From the NCBI GenBank assembly GCA_014381035.1, contig JACMIS010000339.1, positions 1-35,566 of the forward strand: a DNA stretch of 35,566 nt, read 5' to 3'. Below the pieces are notes generated by a model. The model had not been told where the DNA came from. It was given only the letters and a program-made list of their open reading frames with translations, and did not search any database. Below are positions 24,132-32,225 of this stretch, piece by piece. This DNA comes from Armatimonadota bacterium (lineage in GTDB: Bacteria; Armatimonadota; Armatimonadia; Armatimonadales; Armatimonadaceae). A program made the translations under genes and the position numbers. The number at the start of each line of letters is the position of its first letter. Position 1 is the first letter of the stretch.

Positions 24132-24249
24132 GATTTAACCACAAAGGACACAAAGATTTCATAGTGTGGGCTTTGCGAACCCGCAGGCAGTCCACTCAGC
24201 ACGCTGAGTGAGAAACCTTAAAAACCTTCGTGTCCCTTGTGGTTAAATC
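24132..24249. repeat. inverted-repeat element, copy 4
   Basis: Left arm GATTTAACCACAAAGGACAC (from 24132) and right arm ending CCCTTGTGGTTAAATC (24226-24249) are inverted repeats, one mismatch in the core 24 besides A/G changes. The inner motif GAAACCTTAAAAACC before the right arm is shared with copies 1-3. The right end abuts the stop codon of the pyrophosphorylase gene (24250-24252) exactly. The spacer contains a small nested palindrome, ACTCAGCACGCTGAGT. Confidence 0.85.
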
Positions 24250-26766
24250 CTATTCCGTCGTCATGGCGGCGATTTTTTTGATGTAATGCGCGGCGCGTGC
24301 GTCGGCGGCTTCCTGTGTGACGCCTTCCGCGTACACGTGGAAGACCGGGTCGGCGGCATCGGGAAGCACCAACGCCCACTCGCGCTCGGATTCCGTGATT
24401 TTGATACCGTCAATCAAGTCCGTGCGGTATCGATTGTCGGCGAGCGACTCTTCCGTCAGGCGGCGCATCACCGAACCCTTCGCGTCGAAAGGGCAACGCA
24501 CGGTTTGTGCGGATAGCAGGATCGGCGGCAATTCCTTGGCAAAGTCGGACAGGGGACGCTGAAGCCACGAGAGCATTTCCAGCGTTTTGACGAACGCGAA
24601 CAATCCGTCGAACGCCGGTTGCAATTCGGGGAACAGAAATCCGCCGTCCATGTCGCCCGCCATCACAACCTTTTCTGCCGGGTGTGAAGCGTGCGTCATC
24701 AGGAAGCGTGGGTCGGTTTTCGTGCGTGCAACGACACCGTTTGTGCGCCGTAAGACCTGCTCCACGACGGACGGTGCCGTTACCGGGACCGCGATCTTCG
24801 CGCCGGGGCGCGTTTGCGACACCATCGAAGCGAGCGTCGCTAGCAGTTTCGCCCCGGTAAGCGAAACACCACCCTCGTCCACCAGCGCGATTCGTTCGCC
24901 GTCGGAATGGATCATCACGCCCAGATCCGCCCGAAGCGTGGTTACGACTTGCGACAGGTTATAGATCAGTGCCTCACGCTCGGACGCGTTTTTGGGGGCG
25001 CGGTTAGTATCCGGATACGCGTTCAAGGAGATCACATCGCACCCGAGCCGCCCCAGAATCACCGGAAGGACGGTGGAAATTCGACCGTACGCATAGTCCA
25101 CGACCACTTTGAACTTCCGTCGTTCGATGTCCTTCTCGCGGATGTGGGCGAAGAACTCCTGCGTGTAGGTTTCAATCGGACGCGCCGCGTACTCGATCTC
25201 GCCGACCTCCTCCATATCCGCCAGCCCGTAATCCTCACGGAAGTAGATCGTCTCGATCTTGCGTTCGGCGTTCTTCGTGATATAGATGCCGGAACGGTCG
25301 AAGAACTCGATCAGCGCGTTGCGCGGATGATCGGGGTCGATACGAATGTTCACGCCACCTTGCGCCGCGTTGGATCGGACCGCAAACCGGGCAAGAGGGA
25401 GCGGCTGCGTTTCCACGTCCAAAACATTGCAACCGACCGACACCAAACCCGCGAGCAGACCACGCTTCAACATCCGGGACGCCGGGTGTCCGTCGCGGGC
25501 GGTGATCACGGTCGCGCCCTTTTTCAGGAATGCCCCATAGGACGCGCCTAACTTCGTGGCGAAATCCGGCGTCAATTCGCGGTTCGCGATCCCGGTAACG
25601 CCGAGACCCTTAAAGAGGGCGGCATTCGCTTTCGCTCCCCAGATGAGCGATGTGGCGACAAGCGCGTCGCTTTCGATCATTTTATCGGGCCAGAGTTTGA
25701 CCATCGTGCGGATCAACGCGCCGTCGCCGATCTGACAGCGGTCGCCGATAACCGCGCCCTCCTGTATCTCCGCGCCGTCCTTGATCGTACAGTGATGGCA
25801 GACGGTACACGCGTTCAGTTGCGCCTTCCGCCCGACATATACCGAGTCCCACAGAATGGACTTCTCGATGCAGGCATCGAACTCGACGATACAGTTATCG
25901 CCCAGCACCGTGTCCGGTCCGATGACCGCGCCCGCCTTGATACGGCAGTTGTCGCCGATGCGCACCGGCGCGACGATTTTCGCCTGCGGATCAATGATGC
26001 AACCCTCGCCGACATACACCCCCGGTTCGTTCTCCGCGCCGTCTATCGGAAGCGTCGTCGCCTTGGCGAGGAAGGCATACTGGGAAGTCCGATATTCGTC
26101 GAGCGAACCGACATCGGTCCAGTATTCGCCGAGTGCATATCCATACATGGGACGACCGGCGGCTAACAGTTGTGGGAAAATATCCTGCGACCAGTCGTAA
26201 CTCTTGCCTTCTTCCATCAGGTCGAACACCGATGGCTCCAGAATATACATCCCGGTGTTCACCGTGTCGGAAAACACCTCGCCCCAGGACGGTTTCTCCA
26301 GGAAACGGCTGATGCGCCCGTCTTCCTCGGTCATGACAACGCCGAATTCCAACGGGTTCTGGACGTGTTGCAAGATGATTGTGGCTTCGGAATTCTTTTC
26401 GCGGTGGAAAGCGAGTGCCTTTTCCACGTCAATATCGGTCAGGGCATCACCGGAAACGATAATGAATGTTCCATCGTTCAGATATGCCTGCGCTTTTTTC
26501 ACCGAACCTGCCGTTCCGAGCGGCGAATCCTCGATACTATAATGGAGGTTGACGCCCATTTCGGCACCGGTCCCGAACGCGTTCATGATCTCTTCCGCGA
26601 GATAATACAGCGTAACAACAATGTCCGAGATTCCGGCGCGACGCAAGTGCTCGATAATATGTTGCGCGATTGGTTTGTTAAGGACAGGAACCAGCGGTTT
26701 GGGACGATGCAGGGTAAGTGGTCGCAATCGCGTCCCCTCACCTCCTGCCATGACGACGGCTTTCAT
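24250..26766 (-). CDS. NDP-sugar pyrophosphorylase / phosphomannomutase-like fusion
   Basis: 838 residues. Residues 1-235 are the nucleotidyltransferase: MAGGEGTRLRPLTLHRPKPL with the substrate-binding loop, VSGDALTDID with the metal-binding Asp, and GEYWTDVGSLDEY. Residues ~245-370 are left-handed beta-helix hexapeptides (GVYVGEGCIIDPQAKIVAPV and following). Residues ~385-838 follow the phosphomannomutase fold (TARDGHPASRMLKRGLLAGL; MAGDMDGGFLFPELQPAFDG). The phosphoserine loop (TASHNP in active enzymes) is replaced around NAAQGGVNIRIDPDHPRNAL, as in other fusions of this type often labelled mannose-1-phosphate guanylyltransferase. The sugar and nucleotide cannot be fixed from sequence. AAGGAAG lies nine bases before ATG 26766. 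Probably supplies activated sugar to the adjacent polysaccharide genes. Confidence 0.9.
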   Translation of the reverse strand: MKAVVMAGGEGTRLRPLTLHRPKPLVPVLNKPIAQHIIEHLRRAGISDIVVTLYYLAEEIMNAFGTGAEMGVNLHYSIEDSPLGTAGSVKKAQAYLNDGTFIIVSGDALTDIDVEKALAFHREKNSEATIILQHVQNPLEFGVVMTEEDGRISRFLEKPSWGEVFSDTVNTGMYILEPSVFDLMEEGKSYDWSQDIFPQLLAAGRPMYGYALGEYWTDVGSLDEYRTSQYAFLAKATTLPIDGAENEPGVYVGEGCIIDPQAKIVAPVRIGDNCRIKAGAVIGPDTVLGDNCIVEFDACIEKSILWDSVYVGRKAQLNACTVCHHCTIKDGAEIQEGAVIGDRCQIGDGALIRTMVKLWPDKMIESDALVATSLIWGAKANAALFKGLGVTGIANRELTPDFATKLGASYGAFLKKGATVITARDGHPASRMLKRGLLAGLVSVGCNVLDVETQPLPLARFAVRSNAAQGGVNIRIDPDHPRNALIEFFDRSGIYITKNAERKIETIYFREDYGLADMEEVGEIEYAARPIETYTQEFFAHIREKDIERRKFKVVVDYAYGRISTVLPVILGRLGCDVISLNAYPDTNRAPKNASEREALIYNLSQVVTTLRADLGVMIHSDGERIALVDEGGVSLTGAKLLATLASMVSQTRPGAKIAVPVTAPSVVEQVLRRTNGVVARTKTDPRFLMTHASHPAEKVVMAGDMDGGFLFPELQPAFDGLFAFVKTLEMLSWLQRPLSDFAKELPPILLSAQTVRCPFDAKGSVMRRLTEESLADNRYRTDLIDGIKITESEREWALVLPDAADPVFHVYAEGVTQEAADARAAHYIKKIAAMTTE

Positions 26767-26912
26767 ACGATTTGGCTTCCTTGTTGCTCAAATCCCACTC
26801 CGGAATTTGGCGAGCATACACACTCCCTGTGCGAATTACCTGACTGATAATTCTGTGTGTCACGGCGCGTTTCCTGCTACCGTGTTGTTACTAATTGCAT
26901 TTTTTGCTTGCG

Positions 26913-27266
26913 TTATGTGACCGGTTCCGGCGGGCTTCCCCAATCACGACGTACCGGTGAAAATATGTCTATCACCGTGGTATCGGCGAGTGCTTTCGCA
27001 CCATGCCATACGTTACTCGGCAGATGCATTATTTCCCCGGCATGAACCGGCGTCGTGTTCCCCGCGTCGTCGACAAACTCAAGGGCTCCGTCCATCACGA
27101 TGGTGTACTGTTCGTTCACGTGGTGATGACCCGGTAAGACGCTCCCGGCGACGAAGGTGATCTTTGCCACGGTGATCGAATCGCCCCCGGTAAAACGTCG
27201 CATCACCGTGCCGACCTCGGCAGGCAACGGGGTTTCCGGTAGCGCGGAAAAGGCTATCTTTCGCAT
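26913..27266 (-). CDS. small cupin-domain protein
   Basis: 117 residues forming a single cupin barrel. Motif one is GSVLPGHHHVNEQYTIVMDG, with the three His and Glu that bind metal; motif two is GEIMHLPSNVWHGAKA, with the last His. ATG 27266 is preferred to 27302, since the extra 12 residues are not family-like. Ribosome site weak. Single-domain cupins of this type serve as isomerases, dioxygenases or sensors; no substrate can be named. Both neighbours are on the same strand but separated by 146 and 197 bases, so it may be transcribed alone. Confidence 0.85.
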   Translation of the reverse strand: MRKIAFSALPETPLPAEVGTVMRRFTGGDSITVAKITFVAGSVLPGHHHVNEQYTIVMDGALEFVDDAGNTTPVHAGEIMHLPSNVWHGAKALADTTVIDIFSPVRRDWGSPPEPVT

Positions 27267-27463
27267 ACACGAAGAATAGCCCACGCGAAAATAAAATGTC
27301 AACGAGCGAACGGGATGTTCAGCTTGGGGTAACGAGGATGCGGGCAGATCGCGCTAAGATGAGTTTGCTATGTCGAAGCCCGATTGATCGCCGCGTGCTC
27401 TTCGCCCGCTTGCGCCACGGAAAATCAAGCAGACTTAAAATCGGATCAACGCCCGAGACGGCG

Positions 27464-28993
27464 TCAGTGAGATAGCGGAAGATTGCGCTCCTGGACGATA
27501 CGCCGTACTCCGGCAACGGCTTCTTCGGTCGGGGGGAAAAGCATCATGCGGCGGCGTACCACGTCGTCAATGGTGCGGGCAAACTCGCTTTCAACCGCAT
27601 GAACCACTTGCGCCTCTATGTGCGGCGTATCGGGCGATATGGGGCGCCCGAGCGAGGGGTCGCGCTTTACTTTCGCGAGAACATCGGCAGACGCCGGACC
27701 GTACCGCTTGACCAGTTGGGGTGCCAGTGATTCCGGTAAACCCAACAATCGCAAAGCACGCTCTGTTTCGGTACAAAGGGTGGCAACGGGCAGCACATCA
27801 GGCGGGATAATCCCGGTCGAGCAGGCGATGGGAGATTTCCCGAGTCGCTTAAGAACCCAGTCGGTTGCTTCTTCCGCAAGGCTTCGGTAGGTCGTTAACT
27901 TCCCACCGACAATCGAGGCTAACCCTTTGATACCGTGTTTCTCGTGGTCTATGAGGATATGCCGCCGGGTTATCGCGCCAGCACTCTTGTCGGATGCGGG
28001 CAGGGGACGCACTCCGACAGTGGTTGTTTCCACGTCGCCCGGCGTGTACGCGGCTTCCGGAAACAAATGGTTCGTCTCCGCCAGCAGGTAATCTACCTCC
28101 CACGGTTCGACTTCGAGCGTGTCGGGGTTATCTCCGGTGAACTTGACGTCGGTCGTGCCGACAAGAAGCCGGTCGTCCCACGGCAGAAGAAAGAACGGGC
28201 GTCCATCCTTCTTTGCCGTCGCATAGATCGGACCCTGCGGTGCACCCGGGCGCATCGGCAGGACGAGATGTGTCCCCCAAGTCCCGCCAATCATCCGCTC
28301 CGGTTTGAAGGGAGAAAGGAGCAAACGATTGACAACATCCACCCAGGGTCCCGCCGCGTTTATCACCACCGGTGCCTTGACCGTGCTCTGCTCGCCCGTC
28401 AACTCGTCGAAAAGGTTCGCGCCCAGAAAACCGTCGGTCGTGCGCGCGAGTAATTCGACCCGCGTGTGACTGCGCACGGTGCCGCCTGCCGCGACAGTTT
28501 CCTGAACCAGCTCCACACAGAACCGCTCGGGAAACTCCATCTGGGCATCGGGATAGATAAACCCCCCGGTAAGCCTGTCCGGATTCAACGCGGGCTCGCG
28601 CTCACGGGTCGCGAGGAGCGAAAGGGGGGCGGGGGCGGGAAATATCGGGTCGCGGGCGAGCACATGGTACATCCCCAACCCGACCCCCACCATCCACTTC
28701 GGCATCGGAGCATCCTTGTAGGAAGGAATCAGTAGCGAAAGGGGATGAACCAGATGCGGTCGCTGGCGAACGATGATGCCGCGCTCGCGCAGTGATTCGC
28801 GCACCAGATCGATCTCGCCGTATTGCAGGTAGCGTAGTCCCCCGTGGATCAGCCGCGACGACGCCGACGTGGTCCCCCCGCCCCAGTCGCCCTTTTCCAC
28901 GATACAGACGGACAAACCGCGCGCCGCGGCGTCCGCCGCGATTCCCAAGCCGTTGATTCCGCCCCCGATAACTAAAAGATCGTACTGCTCCAT
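27464..28993 (-). CDS. glpD: aerobic glycerol-3-phosphate dehydrogenase
   Basis: 509 residues, the usual length. The N-terminal FAD-binding motif is GGGINGLGIAADAAARGLSV, followed by the family block KGDWGGGTTSASSRLIHGGL, RYLQYGEIDLVRESLRER. Further conserved parts are NAAGPWVD, GTHLVLP, WDDRLLVGTTD, GVRPL and GLASIVGGKLTTYRSLAEEA, and the C-terminal helical domain is complete. It oxidises sn-glycerol 3-phosphate to dihydroxyacetone phosphate at the membrane and passes electrons to quinone. No glycerol kinase or facilitator gene is in the window. It lies 64 bases after the alcohol dehydrogenase gene on the same strand, so they may share a transcript. Confidence 0.95.
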   Translation of the reverse strand: MEQYDLLVIGGGINGLGIAADAAARGLSVCIVEKGDWGGGTTSASSRLIHGGLRYLQYGEIDLVRESLRERGIIVRQRPHLVHPLSLLIPSYKDAPMPKWMVGVGLGMYHVLARDPIFPAPAPLSLLATREREPALNPDRLTGGFIYPDAQMEFPERFCVELVQETVAAGGTVRSHTRVELLARTTDGFLGANLFDELTGEQSTVKAPVVINAAGPWVDVVNRLLLSPFKPERMIGGTWGTHLVLPMRPGAPQGPIYATAKKDGRPFFLLPWDDRLLVGTTDVKFTGDNPDTLEVEPWEVDYLLAETNHLFPEAAYTPGDVETTTVGVRPLPASDKSAGAITRRHILIDHEKHGIKGLASIVGGKLTTYRSLAEEATDWVLKRLGKSPIACSTGIIPPDVLPVATLCTETERALRLLGLPESLAPQLVKRYGPASADVLAKVKRDPSLGRPISPDTPHIEAQVVHAVESEFARTIDDVVRRRMMLFPPTEEAVAGVRRIVQERNLPLSH

Positions 28994-29057
28994 CGCTAAC
29001 TTTCTAAGAACCGTTTTCTGTGTGTGTCAGCAAAACGCGTCGAGTTTATTGTATCGC

Positions 29058-30203
29058 TTACAGGCACGATTCAAGCACCGCACGGGCGTCCGCTTCGGTG
29101 ACCGGGCGCGGATTAGCCTTTGTGCTCCCGGAGGTCATCGCCTCTTTTGCCACGGTATTCAGATGCTCCTCGCGCAAGCCGATCTCGGAAAGACGGGTGG
29201 GTATGCTCATATCGGCGAGTTGCGCTTCAAGCATCCGGGAAACTGCCTCGCCCACGTTGTCTTCCGGGGCGAACTCGTAGGCAATGCGGCAGATGCGGTT
29301 GTATTTCGCGGTCACTGCCGGGGCATTGAAGCGGGCGACCGCTGGCATAAGTAGCCCGCAGAGGAGCCCGTGTGCGGTACCAGTGATCGCTCCGATCGGG
29401 TGCGCCAAGCCGTGAACCAACCCCAGGCGGCTGGTGTTCAGCGCGACCCCCGCCATGTAGGAGCCGAGGAGCATCGCCTCGCGGGCGTCCCTGTCGTCGC
29501 CGTCCTCAAACGCCGCGTACAGACTCAGCCCGGTTAACTTCACCGCTTCCTCTGCCAATCCATCTGTGAGTGGGTTCGCGCCGTTGGAAGTATAGGCTTC
29601 GACCGCCTGCACGAACGCGTCCATGCCGGAGTATGCGGTCACAGAGGGTGGGCAGGACACGGTCAGTTCGGCGTCAAGGAACGCGATCACGGGCATCATC
29701 GCGCCGCCGCGAATACTCGCTTTTCGTCTCGCTTCTTTATCGGTGTAAACGCCGACCCAGGTCGCCTCGCTCCCGGTACCCGCCGTGGTGGGCACGGCGA
29801 GTATCGAGCGAGTGACGGCTTCGGATACCGCGACTTTGCCACTGTGATATTCCCGCGCATCATGCCCCGTTCCCGCGAGTGCCGCTGCTCCTTTGGCGAC
29901 ATCGAGCACCGAACCGCCGCCGATGGCGATCACGGAGTCCGCACTTTCGGCGGCATTCATGGCGGCTTGCAGAGCGTCGAGGTCCGGTTCGGGGGGGACG
30001 CCGGTATGCACCGTCGGGGATAAACCCGCGTTGTGCAGCGTAGCAAGGATCGCGTCCAGCATTCCTGATTTCACGAGCGATGATCCCGCGACGACGAGCG
30101 GACGATTGCCGAGCCGCTTCGCCTCGTCGGCTAAATGCCCGTTGGTCGCGCCGCCCCATTCCGTTATGACTCTACCCGGTGTGACAAAGGTAAACTTCTG
30201 CAA
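29058..30203 (-). CDS. iron-containing alcohol dehydrogenase
   Basis: 381 residues. NAD-binding GGGSVLDVAKG (~95-105) and PTTAGTGSEAT (~138-148) are intact. Metal positions: Asp195 in GMDAFVQAVEAY, His264 and His268 in HGLAHPIGA and His278 in TAHG. Where many members have His four residues after the Asp (DALTHAIE), this one has Gln199, a variant seen in some subfamilies. TTG 30203 is chosen over ATG 30230 because AGGAG sits exactly eight bases upstream and MQKFTFVTPGRVI is a typical family start. Oxidises a short alcohol or reduces an aldehyde with NAD; the neighbouring glpD suggests glycerol or a three-carbon substrate, an inference only. Confidence 0.9.
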   Translation of the reverse strand: MQKFTFVTPGRVITEWGGATNGHLADEAKRLGNRPLVVAGSSLVKSGMLDAILATLHNAGLSPTVHTGVPPEPDLDALQAAMNAAESADSVIAIGGGSVLDVAKGAAALAGTGHDAREYHSGKVAVSEAVTRSILAVPTTAGTGSEATWVGVYTDKEARRKASIRGGAMMPVIAFLDAELTVSCPPSVTAYSGMDAFVQAVEAYTSNGANPLTDGLAEEAVKLTGLSLYAAFEDGDDRDAREAMLLGSYMAGVALNTSRLGLVHGLAHPIGAITGTAHGLLCGLLMPAVARFNAPAVTAKYNRICRIAYEFAPEDNVGEAVSRMLEAQLADMSIPTRLSEIGLREEHLNTVAKEAMTSGSTKANPRPVTEADARAVLESCL

Positions 30204-30365
30204 TTCTGAAACTCCTGTGTTTTTCTTCATCCCATTTCGCCAAAACCATCTTGTTTCCCTGCCCTGTTTTTCACCTGGTATGAAAATTTAGCATTTGTAA
30301 CGATGCCGTAACGATGGCTTGTTATTCTGAAAACGTCAGCAAACAAGACTCTCAAGGAACAACCC

Positions 30366-32057
30366 ATGCACTCACAAATCACTATCGCTCTCGTATCCGC
30401 CTCGCTGGTCGCTGCATTTGCCGCGCCGGTAAACGCCCAATACATCGCACGCAAACTGCAACGCGAAAGCCATCTCCAATCCGCGAACGGCATCAGCGGC
30501 AATCGCGTCGTCGGAACCTACGGCGCACAGTACGGCGTCCGGCACCGCTACGACGGGATTTTCTGGGATGCTACGAATGGCGTTCCCGCTTACGAGATGG
30601 ACGGCGCGACATCGTTTCTAGACGTTAACAATGACTGGGTGATCGAGAACGGCGAGGGCTGGAGTATCTACTCCGGCTACAGCCCGCATTCCGCCCGTAA
30701 CCTGACTACCGGGGTTTCTTATTCGCTCGGTTATGGCGCATGGAGCCAGAGTAGCGGGCATTCCGCAGTCACTACCGGAATGCGCGGCGATTGGGCTTGG
30801 GGAAACCAGACCCACTATGCGATGGGGTCTTACGCCTATTACTATATTTACGGCTCTAAATTGGTGAACCTTACCACGGGCGAAACACGGGACTATTCGT
30901 GGGACAACGGTCCATTTTCCTATTACCGGCGAGAGTTTCTGGATGTTTCCGATGGCAAGGTGCTGGAACGGACGTATGGATCGTATTCGCTGCTCGACAT
31001 CGAAACCGGTGTTCGCACCTCCATCGCGGTTCCGATCAGTGTGGTCGGCATGAGCGGCACACAGATCGCTGGGAACTCCACGAATGGTGCGTCGCTCCAT
31101 GACTACACTACCGGGCAAACCGTCACGCTGAGCAAGTCGGGTATGAGTAGCACCGAGATGAAGCAGATGGGAACCGGCGAGTCGGTTGGAAACGGTACGA
31201 ATGCCGTGACGAATCGGCAAAACGCGCTGCGCTGGGACAACGCGACCGGAGCCGTAACCAATCTGCAAAACTTTCTGGGCGGTAACTACACATCGTCCGC
31301 GACGATAAATATGGACAAGGCGAACGCCGACGGCTCGATCCTGATTTCGGCGGACCGCGCCGGGGGAACCGATTTCGTCGCCCTGCGCCGGTTTGCGGGA
31401 ACCGTAGTCGGAGTGGGGCAGGACGAGATCGCGACGTTCGAGGACGACCATACGCAGACCGACGGCGTGATCGTGAACGAAGGAACGATTCAATGGACGA
31501 ACCCGCCGCGCTGGTGGAACCTGCAAAACGGATTGCTGACCGGGACCGGCAACTTTTATGGCAACATCAACAACAGCGGGGGGACGCTTTCGGGCGGCGG
31601 TGCTGGCGGGACGGGCGGTGGCGGGACGGGTGGCGGCGGATTCGGCGGCAATGGCGGGGCAGGAAGTGGCATCGGTGCCTTTACAAGCACCGGAAGCTAT
31701 ATTCAGGATGGAACGGGCACGCTGCTCGTTTCGATTGGGGGGGCGAATGCATTCGATACATTCCTATTCGGCGACACGGCGACACTGGGCGGGGTTCTGG
31801 AAGTCAGCCTGTTAGGCGGTTATGTCCCGAACTACCGGCAGGAGTTCGTCTTCTTTTCCGCCCCGAACACGGTCGGTACCTGGGAAAGCATCTACTCCCC
31901 GGGGCACGACTGGCAAGTGCGATACGAACCGAATGGTGCGACACTCATCTATAATGGCGCGGGACCGGTGACCGTCCCGGAATCAGGGACCGCGGTCTTT
32001 AGTCTGCTCGGGCTACTGCCGATAGGAGCGATTTATCTGCGCCGAAAACGTGCCTGA
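30366..32057 (+). CDS. PEP-CTERM sorting-domain surface protein
   Basis: 563 residues. A signal peptide (ending FAAPVNAQ) is followed by a repetitive beta-rich region with WDNATGAVTNLQNFLGG-type and NLTTGETRDYSWDNG-type motifs that recur several times, suggesting a propeller or kelch-like repeat. A glycine-rich linker (~residues 412-440) leads to a jelly-roll-like stretch, then the sorting tail VPESGTAVFSLLGLLPIGAI and YLRRKRA: PEP box variant, hydrophobic span, basic end. Such proteins are processed by an exosortase, not encoded here, and reach the surface or exopolysaccharide matrix. AAGGA lies eight bases before ATG 30366. Terminator at 32079-32115. Function unknown. Confidence 0.85.
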   Translation: MHSQITIALVSASLVAAFAAPVNAQYIARKLQRESHLQSANGISGNRVVGTYGAQYGVRHRYDGIFWDATNGVPAYEMDGATSFLDVNNDWVIENGEGWSIYSGYSPHSARNLTTGVSYSLGYGAWSQSSGHSAVTTGMRGDWAWGNQTHYAMGSYAYYYIYGSKLVNLTTGETRDYSWDNGPFSYYRREFLDVSDGKVLERTYGSYSLLDIETGVRTSIAVPISVVGMSGTQIAGNSTNGASLHDYTTGQTVTLSKSGMSSTEMKQMGTGESVGNGTNAVTNRQNALRWDNATGAVTNLQNFLGGNYTSSATINMDKANADGSILISADRAGGTDFVALRRFAGTVVGVGQDEIATFEDDHTQTDGVIVNEGTIQWTNPPRWWNLQNGLLTGTGNFYGNINNSGGTLSGGGAGGTGGGGTGGGGFGGNGGAGSGIGAFTSTGSYIQDGTGTLLVSIGGANAFDTFLFGDTATLGGVLEVSLLGGYVPNYRQEFVFFSAPNTVGTWESIYSPGHDWQVRYEPNGATLIYNGAGPVTVPESGTAVFSLLGLLPIGAIYLRRKRA

Positions 32058-32078
32058 CGAGAGAAAAAACGATCACCG

Positions 32079-32115
32079 AAACCGCGCCGGAGGCATTTTG
32101 CTTCCGGCGCGGTTT
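32079..32115 (+). terminator. rho-independent terminator of the PEP-CTERM gene
   Basis: AAACCGCGCCGGA (32079-32091) pairs with TCCGGCGCGGTTT (32103-32115) around an 11-base loop and is followed by TGTTG. Thirteen GC-rich pairs, 21 bases after the stop. Confidence 0.9.
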
Positions 32116-32146
32116 TGTTGGGGGGGACGATGGGCGAAAAAGGACG

Positions 32147-32152
32147 TATAAT
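32147..32152 (+). promoter_or_regulatory. -10 element TATAAT for the sugar ABC operon
   Basis: A perfect TATAAT lies ~74 bases before GTG 32226. The -35 region is a G-run with no clear hexamer at 17 bases (TTGGGG is 23 bases upstream), so an activator may be needed. Confidence 0.5.
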
Positions 32153-32225
32153 GAAACCGGACCTTCGTGAGCAATGCGGCTCAACGGCGTGACCGAACAC
32201 ATTTTTGATAAAGGCATATCCTTAC

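Noticed and set aside
10924..24249. CRISPR array or transposon made from the repeated arms
   Set aside because: The arms are paired as inverted repeats around long unrelated spacers and are scattered between genes; no regular repeat-spacer unit, transposase or cas gene is present.
30618..31526. 302-codon minus-strand frame opposite the PEP-CTERM gene
   Set aside because: The plus-strand protein has a signal peptide, repeats and sorting tail; the opposite frame has no recognisable feature or ribosome site.
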